Of a stretch of 64,000 nt of DNA, positions 27,459-36,317 are shown in pieces; position 1 is the stretch's first letter, and each line of letters opens with the position of its first letter. The stretch lies in contig NZ_CP127251.1 in assembly GCF_030285925.1 (NCBI RefSeq), positions 186,001 to 250,000 of the forward strand. Direction: 5' to 3'. Source of the stretch: Devosia sp. YIM 151766 (GTDB lineage Bacteria; Pseudomonadota; Alphaproteobacteria; Rhizobiales; Devosiaceae). The position numbers and the translations under genes are program-made. The notes below the pieces were generated by a model. That model did no database searches and had not been told where the DNA came from. It was given only the letters and a program-made list of their open reading frames with translations.

Positions 27459-27812
27459 CTAGAACAATTCGGCGTCGCCATGCGCCTGATGGGCGGCGAT
27501 GCCGGACAGCGCGGGGACGCGCAATTCGTCGAGCGTGAGGCTGGCCCAGATCTCGTCATAGACGCTGTCGGGCGCGGTAGGGGGCAGGAGGGCGAACTGG
27601 CGCACGGCCAGCGCCATGTTGTGGCAGCGCTGCTCGATGCGGTCCTGGCCCTGCAAGGCGGTGACGATGAGGTGAACAGCCTGCTGCACACTACTGTCCT
27701 TGCCGATCGGCGCATCGGCGAGCAATTCGATCGCTTCGGTAATGCCTTCCAGCATGGAAGCGGTCTGGCGCGCCGTCTCGTCGAGTTCCCGTGCGAGTTT
27801 CTGCAGTGACAT
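27459..27812 (-). CDS. CheT-like/CheZ-like small chemotaxis protein (candidate CheY phosphatase)
   Basis: 117 mostly helical residues. The central stretch VTALQGQDRIEQRCHNMALAV contains DxxxQ (Asp57-Arg-Ile-Glu-Gln61) in a setting like the CheZ active site (DFQDLTGQ, helical). In Sinorhizobium meliloti the last gene of the che operon, cheT, encodes a small protein with this same motif. Here the gene lies between cheW and cheD and points the opposite way. Phosphatase activity is inferred from one motif and the location; it could have another role. Confidence 0.6.
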   Translation of the reverse strand: MSLQKLARELDETARQTASMLEGITEAIELLADAPIGKDSSVQQAVHLIVTALQGQDRIEQRCHNMALAVRQFALLPPTAPDSVYDEIWASLTLDELRVPALSGIAAHQAHGDAELF

Positions 27813-27909
27813 TCTGTCGTTACCCTAGTCCCGTTGCCGCCACCCTAGCCCGCCATTTCTAAAGCTCTCCTTGCCGGCGCGAGGTGGGCCAGCCCGCTCG
27901 CCCGTTTTG

Positions 27910-27926
27910 GTTAGCAATTGGCTAAC
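27910..27926. promoter_or_regulatory. GTTAGC-N5-GCTAAC palindrome upstream of cheD
   Basis: A perfect 6-bp inverted repeat 54 bp before the cheD start, in the divergent gap between the cheT-like gene and cheD. It may be an operator; no known regulator is matched. Confidence 0.3.
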
Positions 27927-27980
27927 GAGTTTGTCGCTACGATCCGGTCAATTCGCCCGCAAAGGTTCAAGCAGCGACAT

Positions 27981-28571
27981 ATGGCCCTCAATACTTCCCT
28001 GCCACCCGAATTCGATCGCGGGGTGGTAACCAATGTCCATCAGGGCGACTGCCATGTGTCGAATGCCCCCGATATCACCTTCTCCACCGTGTTGGGGTCC
28101 TGCATTTCCGCCTGTATCCGCGACCGCGCCGCCAATGTGGGCGGCATGAACCATTTCCTGCTGGCCGAACAATCGGGCGCCGCCAGGGACCGCTACGGCG
28201 CCTCGGCCCGCTATGGCGCCTTTGCCATGGAGCAATTGATCAACAAGGTGCTGAGTCAGGGCACGGGCAGGAAAGCCAATCTCGAAATCAAGCTTTTCGG
28301 CGGCGGCAAGATCAATTCGGCGCTGGACGATGTCGGGGCCAAGAATATCGAATTCGTCCGTCAATTCCTCCGCGACGAAGGCTATGAGGCCACCAGCCAG
28401 GATCTGGGCGGCGCCTATGCCAGGCGGGTCCTGTTCAAGCCCTATTCCGGCCGCGCCTTTGTCAGGCGTCTCGACAGCGAAGTCGGCGCCAATGTGGCGC
28501 GGGAAGAACTGGCCATCGCCCGCCGCCGCGTGGTGGTGCCGGCGCGGCTGGACGATATCGAATTGTTCTGA
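27981..28571 (+). CDS. cheD: Chemoreceptor glutamine deamidase CheD
   Basis: 196 residues from ATG 27981; the upstream frame extension has only a TTG. The catalytic Cys41 of STVLGSCISACIRD and His58 of GGMNHFLL are both present, followed by the conserved KLFGGGKI and ARRVLFKPYSGRAF. CheD deamidates glutamines of receptor signalling domains and in some species interacts with CheC-type phosphatases. It lies between cheW and cheR, codirectional with them. Confidence 0.93.
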   Translation: MALNTSLPPEFDRGVVTNVHQGDCHVSNAPDITFSTVLGSCISACIRDRAANVGGMNHFLLAEQSGAARDRYGASARYGAFAMEQLINKVLSQGTGRKANLEIKLFGGGKINSALDDVGAKNIEFVRQFLRDEGYEATSQDLGGAYARRVLFKPYSGRAFVRRLDSEVGANVAREELAIARRRVVVPARLDDIELF

Positions 28572-28863
28572 GGCCGCAGCGGTCCGGGCCGGGGCGAAGG
28601 GCGCGGCCCGATCGCGGCCGAGAGCCGGCAAAAATCATTACCGTCTCTCCCAAGAGAGTTTACGCAATCTAAGCAATGATAGTTCCAGTATTGCCCGCGA
28701 ACGGAAAGAAGAAACGGCTTTATCGAAGCCGATTTTCTCTCCAGGCGCAGCGAATAATAGTGGCGGTCGGCAGGCCGTCTTTGTTTGGTCGGGCGGTCGG
28801 GAACAATCCGCGACTGTTTCCGATCACTCTCTAGCCGGAGCGGCCGGCGGATAAGGAATGGGT
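28572..28863. other. 292-bp gap between cheD and cheR
   Basis: Less GC-rich than its surroundings (about 28630-28760) with a small CTCT/AGAG hairpin near 28647-28662. No gene seen; it probably holds a promoter for cheR-cheB. Confidence 0.4.
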
Positions 28864-29706
28864 ATGGAACAGGGGGAATTCTCCCTCAGCGCCGGGGAAT
28901 TCGCGCGGATCAAGGCCAGGGTCTATTCGGTCGCCGGCATTTCTCTTTCGGACGCCAAGCGCACCCTGGTGATATCGCGGCTGTCGAAGATCCTGCGGGC
29001 CCTGGAGCTGCCGAGCTTTAACGCCTATGTGGATTATCTGGAGCGCGGCGGCTCGGCCGAGGACGGGCAGGATTTCATCAATGCGCTGACCACCAACCTT
29101 ACCCGCTTCTATCGCGAGGACCATCATTTCGAGCATCTGCGCTCCCATGTCCGGGCGCTGATGGCCGAGCGGCCGCGCGGCAGCCGGCTGCGCATCTGGT
29201 CGGCGGGCTGCTCGACGGGGCAGGAGCCCTATACGATCGCGCTCGATCTGCTGGCCGCCTTTCCCGATCTCAGGCGCTGGGACTTCAAGATTCTGGCGAC
29301 CGATATCGACACGGCGGTAATCGCCAAGGCGGCGGCGGGCGTCTATCCGGAAAGCGAGCTGGCCGGCCTCAGTTCCGAGCGGGCGCGCCTGTTCGCCAAG
29401 GGCGGCGACGGCTCGATCCGCATCCCGGCGGCGGAGCGCGACCTGGTGTCGTTCAAGCCGCTCAACCTGATCGGGGCCTGGCCGATGCGGGGACCGTTCG
29501 ACGCCATTTTCTGCCGCAACGTCGCCATCTATTTCGACAAGCCCACCCAGGGCGAGATGTTCGGGCGTTTCTCCCAGATGCTGGCGCCGGAAGGCTTTCT
29601 CTATATCGGCCATTCGGAAAATCTGGGCTCGGGCGGCGAAGGTTTCCGCCTTGTGGGCAAGACCATCTATCAAAGCCGTGAGAAACTGAACAAGCGAGCT
29701 GCATGA
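28864..29706 (+). CDS. cheR: Chemotaxis protein methyltransferase CheR
   Basis: 280 residues from the second of two nearby ATGs, because AAGGA lies about seven bases before it. The N-terminal helical domain (about 5-75) precedes a SAM-dependent methyltransferase domain with WSAGCSTGQEPYTIALDLL and IFCRNVAIYFD, and ends with GFLYIGHSENL. It methylates glutamates of receptors. The stop overlaps the cheB start. The receptor encoded nearby ends in a pentapeptide that could tether this enzyme. Confidence 0.95.
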   Translation: MEQGEFSLSAGEFARIKARVYSVAGISLSDAKRTLVISRLSKILRALELPSFNAYVDYLERGGSAEDGQDFINALTTNLTRFYREDHHFEHLRSHVRALMAERPRGSRLRIWSAGCSTGQEPYTIALDLLAAFPDLRRWDFKILATDIDTAVIAKAAAGVYPESELAGLSSERARLFAKGGDGSIRIPAAERDLVSFKPLNLIGAWPMRGPFDAIFCRNVAIYFDKPTQGEMFGRFSQMLAPEGFLYIGHSENLGSGGEGFRLVGKTIYQSREKLNKRAA

Positions 29707-30755
29707 TGAGCATCAAGGTTCTTGTCGTCGACGATTCGGCGCTTATCCGCGAGGTGCTGGGCCGCATGCTGACGCGCGATGGAGACATCGAGGTCGTGGG
29801 CACGGCCGTCGATCCCATCGAGGCGCGCGAGAAGATCAAGGCGCTCGACCCGGACGTGGTGACGCTGGATATCGAAATGCCCAATATGAACGGGCTGGCC
29901 TTCCTCGAAAAACTCATGCGGCTGCGGCCGACCCCGGTGGTGATGGTGTCGACGCTGACCAAGAAGGGGGCGAGCGAGACCCTGCTGGCGCTGGAACTGG
30001 GCGCCGTGGATTTCGTCGCCAAGCCCAGCGCCGAATTTGCCGGCGGGCTGGAGGCGTTCGGCGTGGCGCTGCGCGACAAGATTCGCGCCGCCGCCAAGTC
30101 GGATGTGCGCGGCCGCGCCGTGAGCCGCACCGAGGTGCAGAAGACGCCGCTGCGCACCGCCGCCGCCCCGGAAGGGGCCCTCATCGCCATCGGCGCCTCG
30201 ACCGGCGGGGTAGAGGCGATCCGCACCGTGCTGTCGCAATTGCCCGCCGATTGCCCGCCGGTCTTGATCGCCCAGCACATGCCCGCCGGCTTTACTGGGC
30301 GCTTCGCGATGCGGCTGGACGAATTATGCGCCCTCAAAGTGGTGGAGGCAGAGGACCGGATGCCGGTGCAGCCCGGCCATGCCTATGTGGCGCGGGGCGA
30401 TTATCACCTGCGGGTCGAGCGCTCCTCAGGGCAGCTCAAATGCCGGCTGGGCCAGGAGGGGCCGGAAAGCGGCCATCGGCCCAGCGTCGACGTGTTGTTC
30501 GCATCGGTGGCGAAAAGCGTCGGCCCGATGGCGGTGGGCGTCATCCTGACCGGCATGGGACGCGACGGCGCGCGCGGGCTCAAGCTGATGCGCGAGGCCG
30601 GCGCCTATACATTGGGCCAGAACCAGGCCTCGGCCCTGGTCTATGGCATGCCGCGCGTCGCCTTCGAGGAGGGCGCGGTGATCGAGCAGGCGGCCGTGGA
30701 GCAGATCGCCGCCAAACTCGCCCACGCGCTGTCGAAACTCCGGTCGGCCGCCTGA
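29703..30755 (+). CDS. cheB: Protein-glutamate methylesterase CheB
   Basis: 350 residues; ATGATG offers two starts one codon apart. The receiver domain has phospho-acceptor Asp56 (VVTLDIEMPNMNG) and the linker leads to the methylesterase domain with the Ser-His-Asp triad seen in IGASTGGVEAI, AQHMPAGFTGRF and ILTGMGRDGARG. CheB removes methyl groups and deamidates receptors when phosphorylated by CheA. It overlaps cheR by four bases. Confidence 0.96.
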   Translation: MMSIKVLVVDDSALIREVLGRMLTRDGDIEVVGTAVDPIEAREKIKALDPDVVTLDIEMPNMNGLAFLEKLMRLRPTPVVMVSTLTKKGASETLLALELGAVDFVAKPSAEFAGGLEAFGVALRDKIRAAAKSDVRGRAVSRTEVQKTPLRTAAAPEGALIAIGASTGGVEAIRTVLSQLPADCPPVLIAQHMPAGFTGRFAMRLDELCALKVVEAEDRMPVQPGHAYVARGDYHLRVERSSGQLKCRLGQEGPESGHRPSVDVLFASVAKSVGPMAVGVILTGMGRDGARGLKLMREAGAYTLGQNQASALVYGMPRVAFEEGAVIEQAAVEQIAAKLAHALSKLRSAA

Positions 30756-30868
30756 ACGGGACGCAACAATGCGCCTGCCGCGGTTGAGAGATTTGTAACG
30801 CTTGGCTCCTAGAGTTCGGCGCAAGTATGGGGCAGAACGGCCCCCGGCGCGTAGAGGTAAGAACAACC

Positions 30869-31258
30869 ATGCCAAAAGCAAGCGCTGTCAGCGTCCTGAT
30901 CGTTGACGACCAGCAATCGATGCGCGGCATCGCCAAATACATTCTCACCCAATTGGGCTTTAAGGACATTATCGAGGCCAAGTCCGGGCGCGATGCGCTG
31001 GGCAAGCTCGAAAAATCCAATGTCGACCTGATCATTTCCGACTGGAATATGGACGATATCGACGGACTGACGCTGCTCAAGGTCATCCGCAAGCATCCCA
31101 GAACCCAATCCATGCCCTTTATCATGGCCACGGGGCGCTCGGACAAGGAGCAGGTCAAGGAGGCCATCTCCTTCGGCGTCAACAATTACATCATCAAGCC
31201 CTTTGATGCGATGACGATGAAAAAGCGCATCGAGGCGGTGATCGGCGCGCTGACCTGA
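30869..31258 (+). CDS. cheY: Chemotaxis response regulator CheY (CheY2 position)
   Basis: 129 residues from the ATG of MPKASAVS, with AGAGGT upstream. A single receiver domain: DDQ at the N-terminus, LIISDWNMDDIDG with the phosphorylated Asp, ATGRSDKEQ and NYIIKPFDAMTM. This sequence is closer to motor-binding CheY2 of rhizobia than to the first CheY of this cluster, judged from wording and its position after cheB. An intrinsic terminator follows 23 bp after the stop. Confidence 0.9.
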   Translation: MPKASAVSVLIVDDQQSMRGIAKYILTQLGFKDIIEAKSGRDALGKLEKSNVDLIISDWNMDDIDGLTLLKVIRKHPRTQSMPFIMATGRSDKEQVKEAISFGVNNYIIKPFDAMTMKKRIEAVIGALT

Positions 31259-31281
31259 TCGCCGATCCCCCAAGGGATATG

Positions 31282-31317
31282 AGCGCCCCCGCCATCAGGC
31301 GGGGGCGCTTTGCTTTG
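31282..31317 (+). terminator. Intrinsic terminator after cheY2
   Basis: AGCGCCCCCGCC and GGCGGGGGCGCT form a perfect 12-bp stem with loop ATCA, followed by TTGCTTTG. It separates the receptor gene from the che genes. Confidence 0.8.
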
Positions 31318-31467
31318 CGGTTCCGGGCGACGATCCCGCCTCGGGATTTGTCCGTAAGGAGTGGTTAATCTCACGAATGTATCGTTTCCAATCAGCCGGC
31401 CGGGGGATTTGTGTCGCTGGGCGCCTGGGCAATGCGGGCCGGCGCCATTGGGGGAGAACAATCGTCG

Positions 31468-33981
31468 ATGAAACTGTTTCCAAGTCTGAAGCTTGCGCAG
31501 AAATTGCCGCTGGCGCTGGTCGGGTCTGCCCTTGTCGTCAGCGCCGGCGTCGGCATTGCCAGTTACATGATCGGGCTGGGCACGGTGCAGGAGCAGCGCG
31601 AACAGTCCATGCAGGCCTCGCTCAATACCGCCGCCGCCCTGGTCAGCGATTATTATAGCGGCGTCGAGGTCGACCTCCGGCTCTTCGTGCAGCGTTCCGA
31701 CACGGTGACGGCCATGAAGAACCTGACCCGGGCGCTGGACGAATTGCGCATGGGTCTCAAGGAGCGCGCCGGGCCGCAGCTCCAGACCGCCTATATCACC
31801 GAAAATCCCGACCCCGCGGACCGCTCGGCGCTGGACAGCGCCAATGGCAAGGGCGCCAGCTATGACGCCCCGCATAAGCGTTTCCATCCCGGTTTCCGCA
31901 CGCTGATGCTGGAACGGGATTATGCCGATGTGCTGCTGATCAGCGCCGCGGGAGACGTGGTCTATTCGGTGGCCAAAAACAAAGATTTCGCCACCAATAT
32001 TGCCGGGGAAGCCTCGGGGCTGGGCCGGGCCTTCGCGGCCGCCAAGGACCTGGCGGACGGCGAAGCGGCCTTTGTCGATTTCTCCGTCTATGGCCCGGTG
32101 GGCCAGCCGCAGAGCTTCATGGCCATGCCGGTCTATGACAAGGACGAGAATACCGGCGTCATGGTGCTGTCCATCGCGCCCGACGCGGTGAGCACCCGCG
32201 TCGCCGGCCTGTCGGGGCTGGGACGGAGCGGGGAAGTGGTGGTGGTGGGCAGCGACGGCCTGCTGCGCACCGAATCGCCGCGCACCGAGGAAGCGGACGT
32301 GCTGGTCACGCCGCTGACCAGCGAGGTGATCGCCAATGCCTTTGCCGGCATTGCGGGCGAAGGCATCAGCACCGATTATCGCGGGGCGAATATGGTGGTG
32401 CGGGCCGAGCCGGTCAGCGTCGGCGATGTCACCTGGGCCGTGGCCGCCGTGCAGCCGGAAGACGAAGCCTATGCCGCCGTGGTGCAGATGCGGAACATGA
32501 CGCTGCTGATCGGCGGCGGATTGCTGGCCATCGCCGCCCTGGTCGGGGTGCTGTTCGCCCGCACGATCAGCCGGCCGATCACGCGGCTGACCCATATGAT
32601 GGAAACGCTGGCCGATGGCGATCTGTCGGTCGAGGTCCAGGGCGGCGCCCGCCATGACGAGATCGGGGCAATGGCCCGCACGGTGGAAGTGTTCCGCGAA
32701 AACGCGCTCAAGGTTCATGAGATGACCGAGGCGGAAGCGGCGCGGATCGTGGCGGCGCAGGCCGAACGCGCCGCGATGATGCAGGACCTGCAGCGCGCCT
32801 TCGGCCAGGTGGTGGACGCGGCCATTGCCGGGGATTTCTCGCGGCGCGTCGATGCCGAATTTCCCGACGACGAACTCAATGCCCTGGCCCGTTCCGTCAA
32901 CGGGCTGGTGGAAACGGTGGATCGGGGGCTTTCGGAAACCGGCTCGGTGCTGTCCTCGCTGGCCAATACCGACCTGACCCGGCGCATGCAGGGCGACTAT
33001 CAGGGCTCCTTCGCCCGGCTCAAGACCGACACCAATGCCGTGGCCGAGAAACTGACCGAAATCGTCGGCCAGCTGCGCGATACGTCGCGGACGCTGAAAA
33101 CCGCCACCGGTGAAATCCTCTCGGGCGCCAATGACCTCAGCGAGCGCACCACCAAGCAGGCGGCAACCATCGAGGAAACCTCGGCGGCCATGGAGCAATT
33201 GGCCTCCACCGTCATGGCCAATGCCGAACGCGCCAGGCAGGCCAGCACCGTGGCCAGCGGGGTGACCCATACGGCCGAGGAAGGCGGGCAGGTCATGGCC
33301 AATGCCAATCAGGCCATGGACCGGATCACCCAGTCCTCGGCCAAGATTTCCAATATTATCGGGCTGATCGACGATATCGCCTTCCAGACCAACCTCTTGG
33401 CGCTCAACGCTTCGGTGGAAGCGGCGCGGGCCGGCGAGGCGGGCAAGGGCTTTGCCGTGGTCGCGGTGGAAGTGCGAAGGCTGGCCCAGTCGGCGGCGCA
33501 GGCCTCCAGCGACGTCAAGGCGCTGATCGAGCAGAGCGCCGACGAGGTCAAGGGCGGCTCGCGGCTCGTCGCCGATGCGGCGGCGCGGCTTGAGGAAATC
33601 CTGACATCGGCCCGCTCGTCCAGCGAATTGATGAATGGCATCGCCCAGGAGAGTCGCGAGCAGGCCGCCTCCATCGAGGAGGTCAATATGGCCGTCCGCA
33701 CCATGGACGAGATGACCCAGCACAATGCCGCCCTGGTGGAGGAAATGAACGCCTCCATCGAACAGACCGAGGCGCAGGCGACCCAGCTCGACCGGATCGT
33801 CGATATCTTCGCGCTGGAAGAACGCCAGGCTGCCACGCCGCCCCGGCCGGAACGCCCGGAGAATCCGGTCAAAGCCATTGCCGAGGGCGCGCGCGGGCTC
33901 CAGAGCAAGCTGACCCAGGCGGCAAAGTCCTATCTCAGCAAAGGCAATGCCGCCCTGGAAGCGGATTGGAGCGAGTTCTGA
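31468..33981 (+). CDS. Methyl-accepting chemotaxis protein with periplasmic sensor domain and CheR-tether pentapeptide
   Basis: 837 residues from the ATG preceded by GGGGGAG. First membrane helix about 13-36; a periplasmic Cache-like domain of about 300 residues; second helix about 344-364; HAMP domains after it; and a coiled-coil signalling domain with the hairpin tip [20 protein letters not shown] (20 residues). The C-terminus is DWSEF, fitting the x-aromatic-x-x-aromatic pentapeptide that docks CheR (NWETF in E. coli). The ligand is unknown. It has its own upstream region and terminator. Confidence 0.93.
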   Translation: MKLFPSLKLAQKLPLALVGSALVVSAGVGIASYMIGLGTVQEQREQSMQASLNTAAALVSDYYSGVEVDLRLFVQRSDTVTAMKNLTRALDELRMGLKERAGPQLQTAYITENPDPADRSALDSANGKGASYDAPHKRFHPGFRTLMLERDYADVLLISAAGDVVYSVAKNKDFATNIAGEASGLGRAFAAAKDLADGEAAFVDFSVYGPVGQPQSFMAMPVYDKDENTGVMVLSIAPDAVSTRVAGLSGLGRSGEVVVVGSDGLLRTESPRTEEADVLVTPLTSEVIANAFAGIAGEGISTDYRGANMVVRAEPVSVGDVTWAVAAVQPEDEAYAAVVQMRNMTLLIGGGLLAIAALVGVLFARTISRPITRLTHMMETLADGDLSVEVQGGARHDEIGAMARTVEVFRENALKVHEMTEAEAARIVAAQAERAAMMQDLQRAFGQVVDAAIAGDFSRRVDAEFPDDELNALARSVNGLVETVDRGLSETGSVLSSLANTDLTRRMQGDYQGSFARLKTDTNAVAEKLTEIVGQLRDTSRTLKTATGEILSGANDLSERTTKQAATIEETSAAMEQLASTVMANAERARQASTVASGVTHTAEEGGQVMANANQAMDRITQSSAKISNIIGLIDDIAFQTNLLALNASVEAARAGEAGKGFAVVAVEVRRLAQSAAQASSDVKALIEQSADEVKGGSRLVADAAARLEEILTSARSSSELMNGIAQESREQAASIEEVNMAVRTMDEMTQHNAALVEEMNASIEQTEAQATQLDRIVDIFALEERQAATPPRPERPENPVKAIAEGARGLQSKLTQAAKSYLSKGNAALEADWSEF

Positions 33982-34077
33982 ACCGCTAGCGCAGCACCTT
34001 CAGGACTTCATCGACGCCTGGAATGGCGGGCGCCGCCACAAGACCAGTACCGATATGGGCCTTAGGCCTGCCAAGAG

Positions 34078-34107
34078 AACCCGCCGAGATTTCGGCGGGT
34101 TTTTTTG
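34078..34107 (+). terminator. Intrinsic terminator after the chemoreceptor gene
   Basis: AACCCGCCGA and TCGGCGGGTT form a perfect 10-bp stem with loop GATT, followed by six or seven T. It closes the chemotaxis cluster. Confidence 0.88.
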
Positions 34108-34271
34108 TTCGTGGTCGAGAGGCGCCGGCGGCGGTCGCAGTGGCTGCGCGTGCCGCTTTCGAGCGGCCTGTTTCGTAGTCTGAAACAGCGCCAGCTTTTC
34201 TGTGCACGGCTCGCGCCCCTGAGCTAACACCGCATCAAGTGCCATTCGTCAATCGAACTACGGAGAAGCTC

Positions 34272-35201
34272 ATGGAACCCGACCAAAATGTCGGTGTCAG
34301 CCAAACTGATGTCGAAAGCTTGCTGGTGGGCGCCGTCGACCTGCACTGCCATAGCGGACCGTCGGTCATGGAGCGGGGCGTCAGTCATATCGACATGATG
34401 CGCGCCGCCCGGGAAGTCGGGATGCGGGCGCTGTGCTTCAAGGATCATTATTATACGACCGCCCCGGCCGTTAAGTTGATCCAGGCCGAGTTTCCCCAAG
34501 ATGACGTGGCGCTGCTGGGAAGTATCGTTCTCAACAACGCCGCCGGCGGGTTCAATCCTTATGCCCTGGACATTGCCTTGAAGCTCGGCGCCCGGGTCGT
34601 GTGGATGCCCACTGCCTCGGCGGCCAACCATATCCGCCAGAGTCACCGCAAAAAGCGCTTGCAGACGGCAACCCCAATGCTGCCGCCGGAAGGGCTCGAT
34701 GTGCTGGACAGCCGCGGCCGGATCCGGGACGACGTGAAGCAGGTGCTCGATCTGATCGCACGCGCGGATGCCGTGCTCTCCGCCGGCCATCTCCATATTT
34801 CCGAAATCTGGCCGCTCTTCGAGGAAGCCAAGAGCAGGGGGGTGCAGCGCCTCGTGGTGGCCCATCCGACCTATGTGATCGGCGCCGACCTCGCGGACAT
34901 CAAGGAACTTGCCGGCCTCGGCGCCGTCCTCGAGCACTCGATCTGCATGTTCATCGACTGCCCCTCCCGCCAATACGAGCCGTCCTTTCTCAAGGCGGTG
35001 ATCGATGCGGGCGGGATCGACAGCACGATCCTGAGTTCGGATATGGGCCAGAAGAAAAATCCACACCCCATCGATGGCTTCAGGGCGGTGATCCGGATGT
35101 GCCGGGAGCTGGGATATGCCGAAGACGACATCAGAAAGCTCATCGGCTCGAATGCGGCGCGCCTCGCCGGACTTACGCAAGAAGGGAAGAAAACGATATG
35201 A
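34272..35201 (+). CDS. DUF6282-family (PHP/amidohydrolase-like) protein
   Basis: 309 residues from ATG 34272 with GGAGAAG upstream. DLHCHSGPS near the N-terminus, KDHYYTT, SAGHLHIS, AHPTYVIGADL and LEHSICMF place conserved His residues as in metal-dependent hydrolases of the PHP/amidohydrolase type; this is the pattern I associate with DUF6282. Reaction unknown, probably hydrolysis of a small molecule. The stop overlaps the start of a FAH-family gene by four bases, so the two should act in one pathway. It is the first gene of the accessory island. Confidence 0.72.
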   Translation: MEPDQNVGVSQTDVESLLVGAVDLHCHSGPSVMERGVSHIDMMRAAREVGMRALCFKDHYYTTAPAVKLIQAEFPQDDVALLGSIVLNNAAGGFNPYALDIALKLGARVVWMPTASAANHIRQSHRKKRLQTATPMLPPEGLDVLDSRGRIRDDVKQVLDLIARADAVLSAGHLHISEIWPLFEEAKSRGVQRLVVAHPTYVIGADLADIKELAGLGAVLEHSICMFIDCPSRQYEPSFLKAVIDAGGIDSTILSSDMGQKKNPHPIDGFRAVIRMCRELGYAEDDIRKLIGSNAARLAGLTQEGKKTI

Positions 35202-36187
35202 GACTTTGTCAATGCCACTACGATGGCGGGGAATTGCTGGCACTGGTGCTCGATGACGAGACACTGGTGAACGTCTCGGCCCTCATCACCCAGGAACGCC
35301 CCGGAACGCCCGCCGTGCCGAACCTGATGCTGGACCTGATCGAGCAGGGCGAGGAGGGCTTGGAAGCCCTTGCCGGCGTCGAACGGCTGGTTGCAGCCGA
35401 TCCGGAAATGGCGCGGAAATATCGGCTCGACCCTGAAAAGACCCGGATTAAGGCGCCTCTGCACAATCCGCCGAAGTTTTTCTCACTGGCCATCAACCAG
35501 GGCGAGGGCTGGCGCCGGGCAACCAAGCCCGAACAGCCGGTTCCGCTCTATTTCATCAAGATCCAGACGGCCATCACTGGGCCCTACGACCCCATCATCA
35601 TCCCCGACATCGGTGATGTCGGCTGCGAAGTCGAGCTCGCGATCATCATCGGCAAAGGCGGAAAGAACATTCCGGTGAGCCAGGCGATGGACCACGTCTT
35701 TGGCTATACCGTCCACAACGACATTACCGCACACGCACTGCGCAAGAAGAGCGAGTGGATACAGTCCAACAGAAAAGACGGCAGCAGCGAGCGTCTCACC
35801 TATCCGGGCCGCTACAAGAACTTCGACACCTTTTCGCCCATGGGGCCCTATATCAGGCTCGCCAGCCCGGACTTCGATCCCGAGTCCCTGGAAATGAAGG
35901 CGTTTCTCAACGACGACATGATCCAGCAAGGCAACTCGAATGATTATATCTTCAAGTTCGCCGAAGTTATCGCCTATCTGTCGCAAGCCCATACCCTGAC
36001 CCCCGGTGACATCATCTCTTCGGGCACGTGTCCCTATGTGGACCCCTGGACCATGGCCAAGACCAATCTTGCCGGCGGCCACCTGGTCTCGGAGATCGAA
36101 GGGATCGGCAGATTGCGCAATCCGATCGAGCGTATCGAGCCCAGCGGGGAAAAGGTGGTCTTCAGCTTCCGCAACGCCGAGGCCTGA
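35198..36187 (+). CDS. Fumarylacetoacetate hydrolase-family protein
   Basis: 329 residues from the ATG overlapping the previous stop. The long N-terminal domain is followed by the FAH core: PPKFFSLAINQGEGW, DVGCEVELAIIIGKGG with acidic metal ligands, VFGYTVHNDITAHALR, and PGDIISSGTCPYVDPWTMAK. Members hydrolyse or decarboxylate beta-dicarbonyl acids, and some are tautomerases. Its substrate is unknown; it is not a close relative of the shorter FAH protein at 8629-9312. It is convergent with tcuB across a strong hairpin. Confidence 0.88.
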   Translation: MRLCQCHYDGGELLALVLDDETLVNVSALITQERPGTPAVPNLMLDLIEQGEEGLEALAGVERLVAADPEMARKYRLDPEKTRIKAPLHNPPKFFSLAINQGEGWRRATKPEQPVPLYFIKIQTAITGPYDPIIIPDIGDVGCEVELAIIIGKGGKNIPVSQAMDHVFGYTVHNDITAHALRKKSEWIQSNRKDGSSERLTYPGRYKNFDTFSPMGPYIRLASPDFDPESLEMKAFLNDDMIQQGNSNDYIFKFAEVIAYLSQAHTLTPGDIISSGTCPYVDPWTMAKTNLAGGHLVSEIEGIGRLRNPIERIEPSGEKVVFSFRNAEA

Positions 36188-36215
36188 CCGACCGCATCAC
36201 GCTGGCGTAAAATTA

Positions 36216-36249
36216 TAGGGCACGGGCCGGTTCAACGGCCCGTGCCCTA
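36216..36249. terminator. Bidirectional terminator hairpin between FAH gene and tcuB
   Basis: TAGGGCACGGGCCG and CGGCCCGTGCCCTA form a perfect 14-bp stem with a 6-base loop. Short T-rich tails lie on both sides (AACTTTGG rightward, TAATTTTACG leftward), suiting two convergent operons. Confidence 0.75.
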
Positions 36250-36317
36250 AACTTTGGTTCTCTGTCGTCCAGCGCGATCAGTGATGTCCATGCCTGGAAA
36301 TTCGCGAGCCGGCCGAA

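Noticed and set aside
31186..33723. An 845-codon minus-strand frame over the chemoreceptor
   Set aside because: Antisense shadow; the plus-strand gene has all receptor domains.
33986..34207. A 73-codon minus-strand frame after the chemoreceptor
   Set aside because: It would translate the perfect intrinsic terminator at 34078-34107, has no ribosome binding site and matches no family.
34108..34271. Search for a tRNA gene or attachment site at the left edge of the accessory island
   Set aside because: No cloverleaf, direct repeat or integrase gene could be seen, so island acquisition by integration is not claimed.
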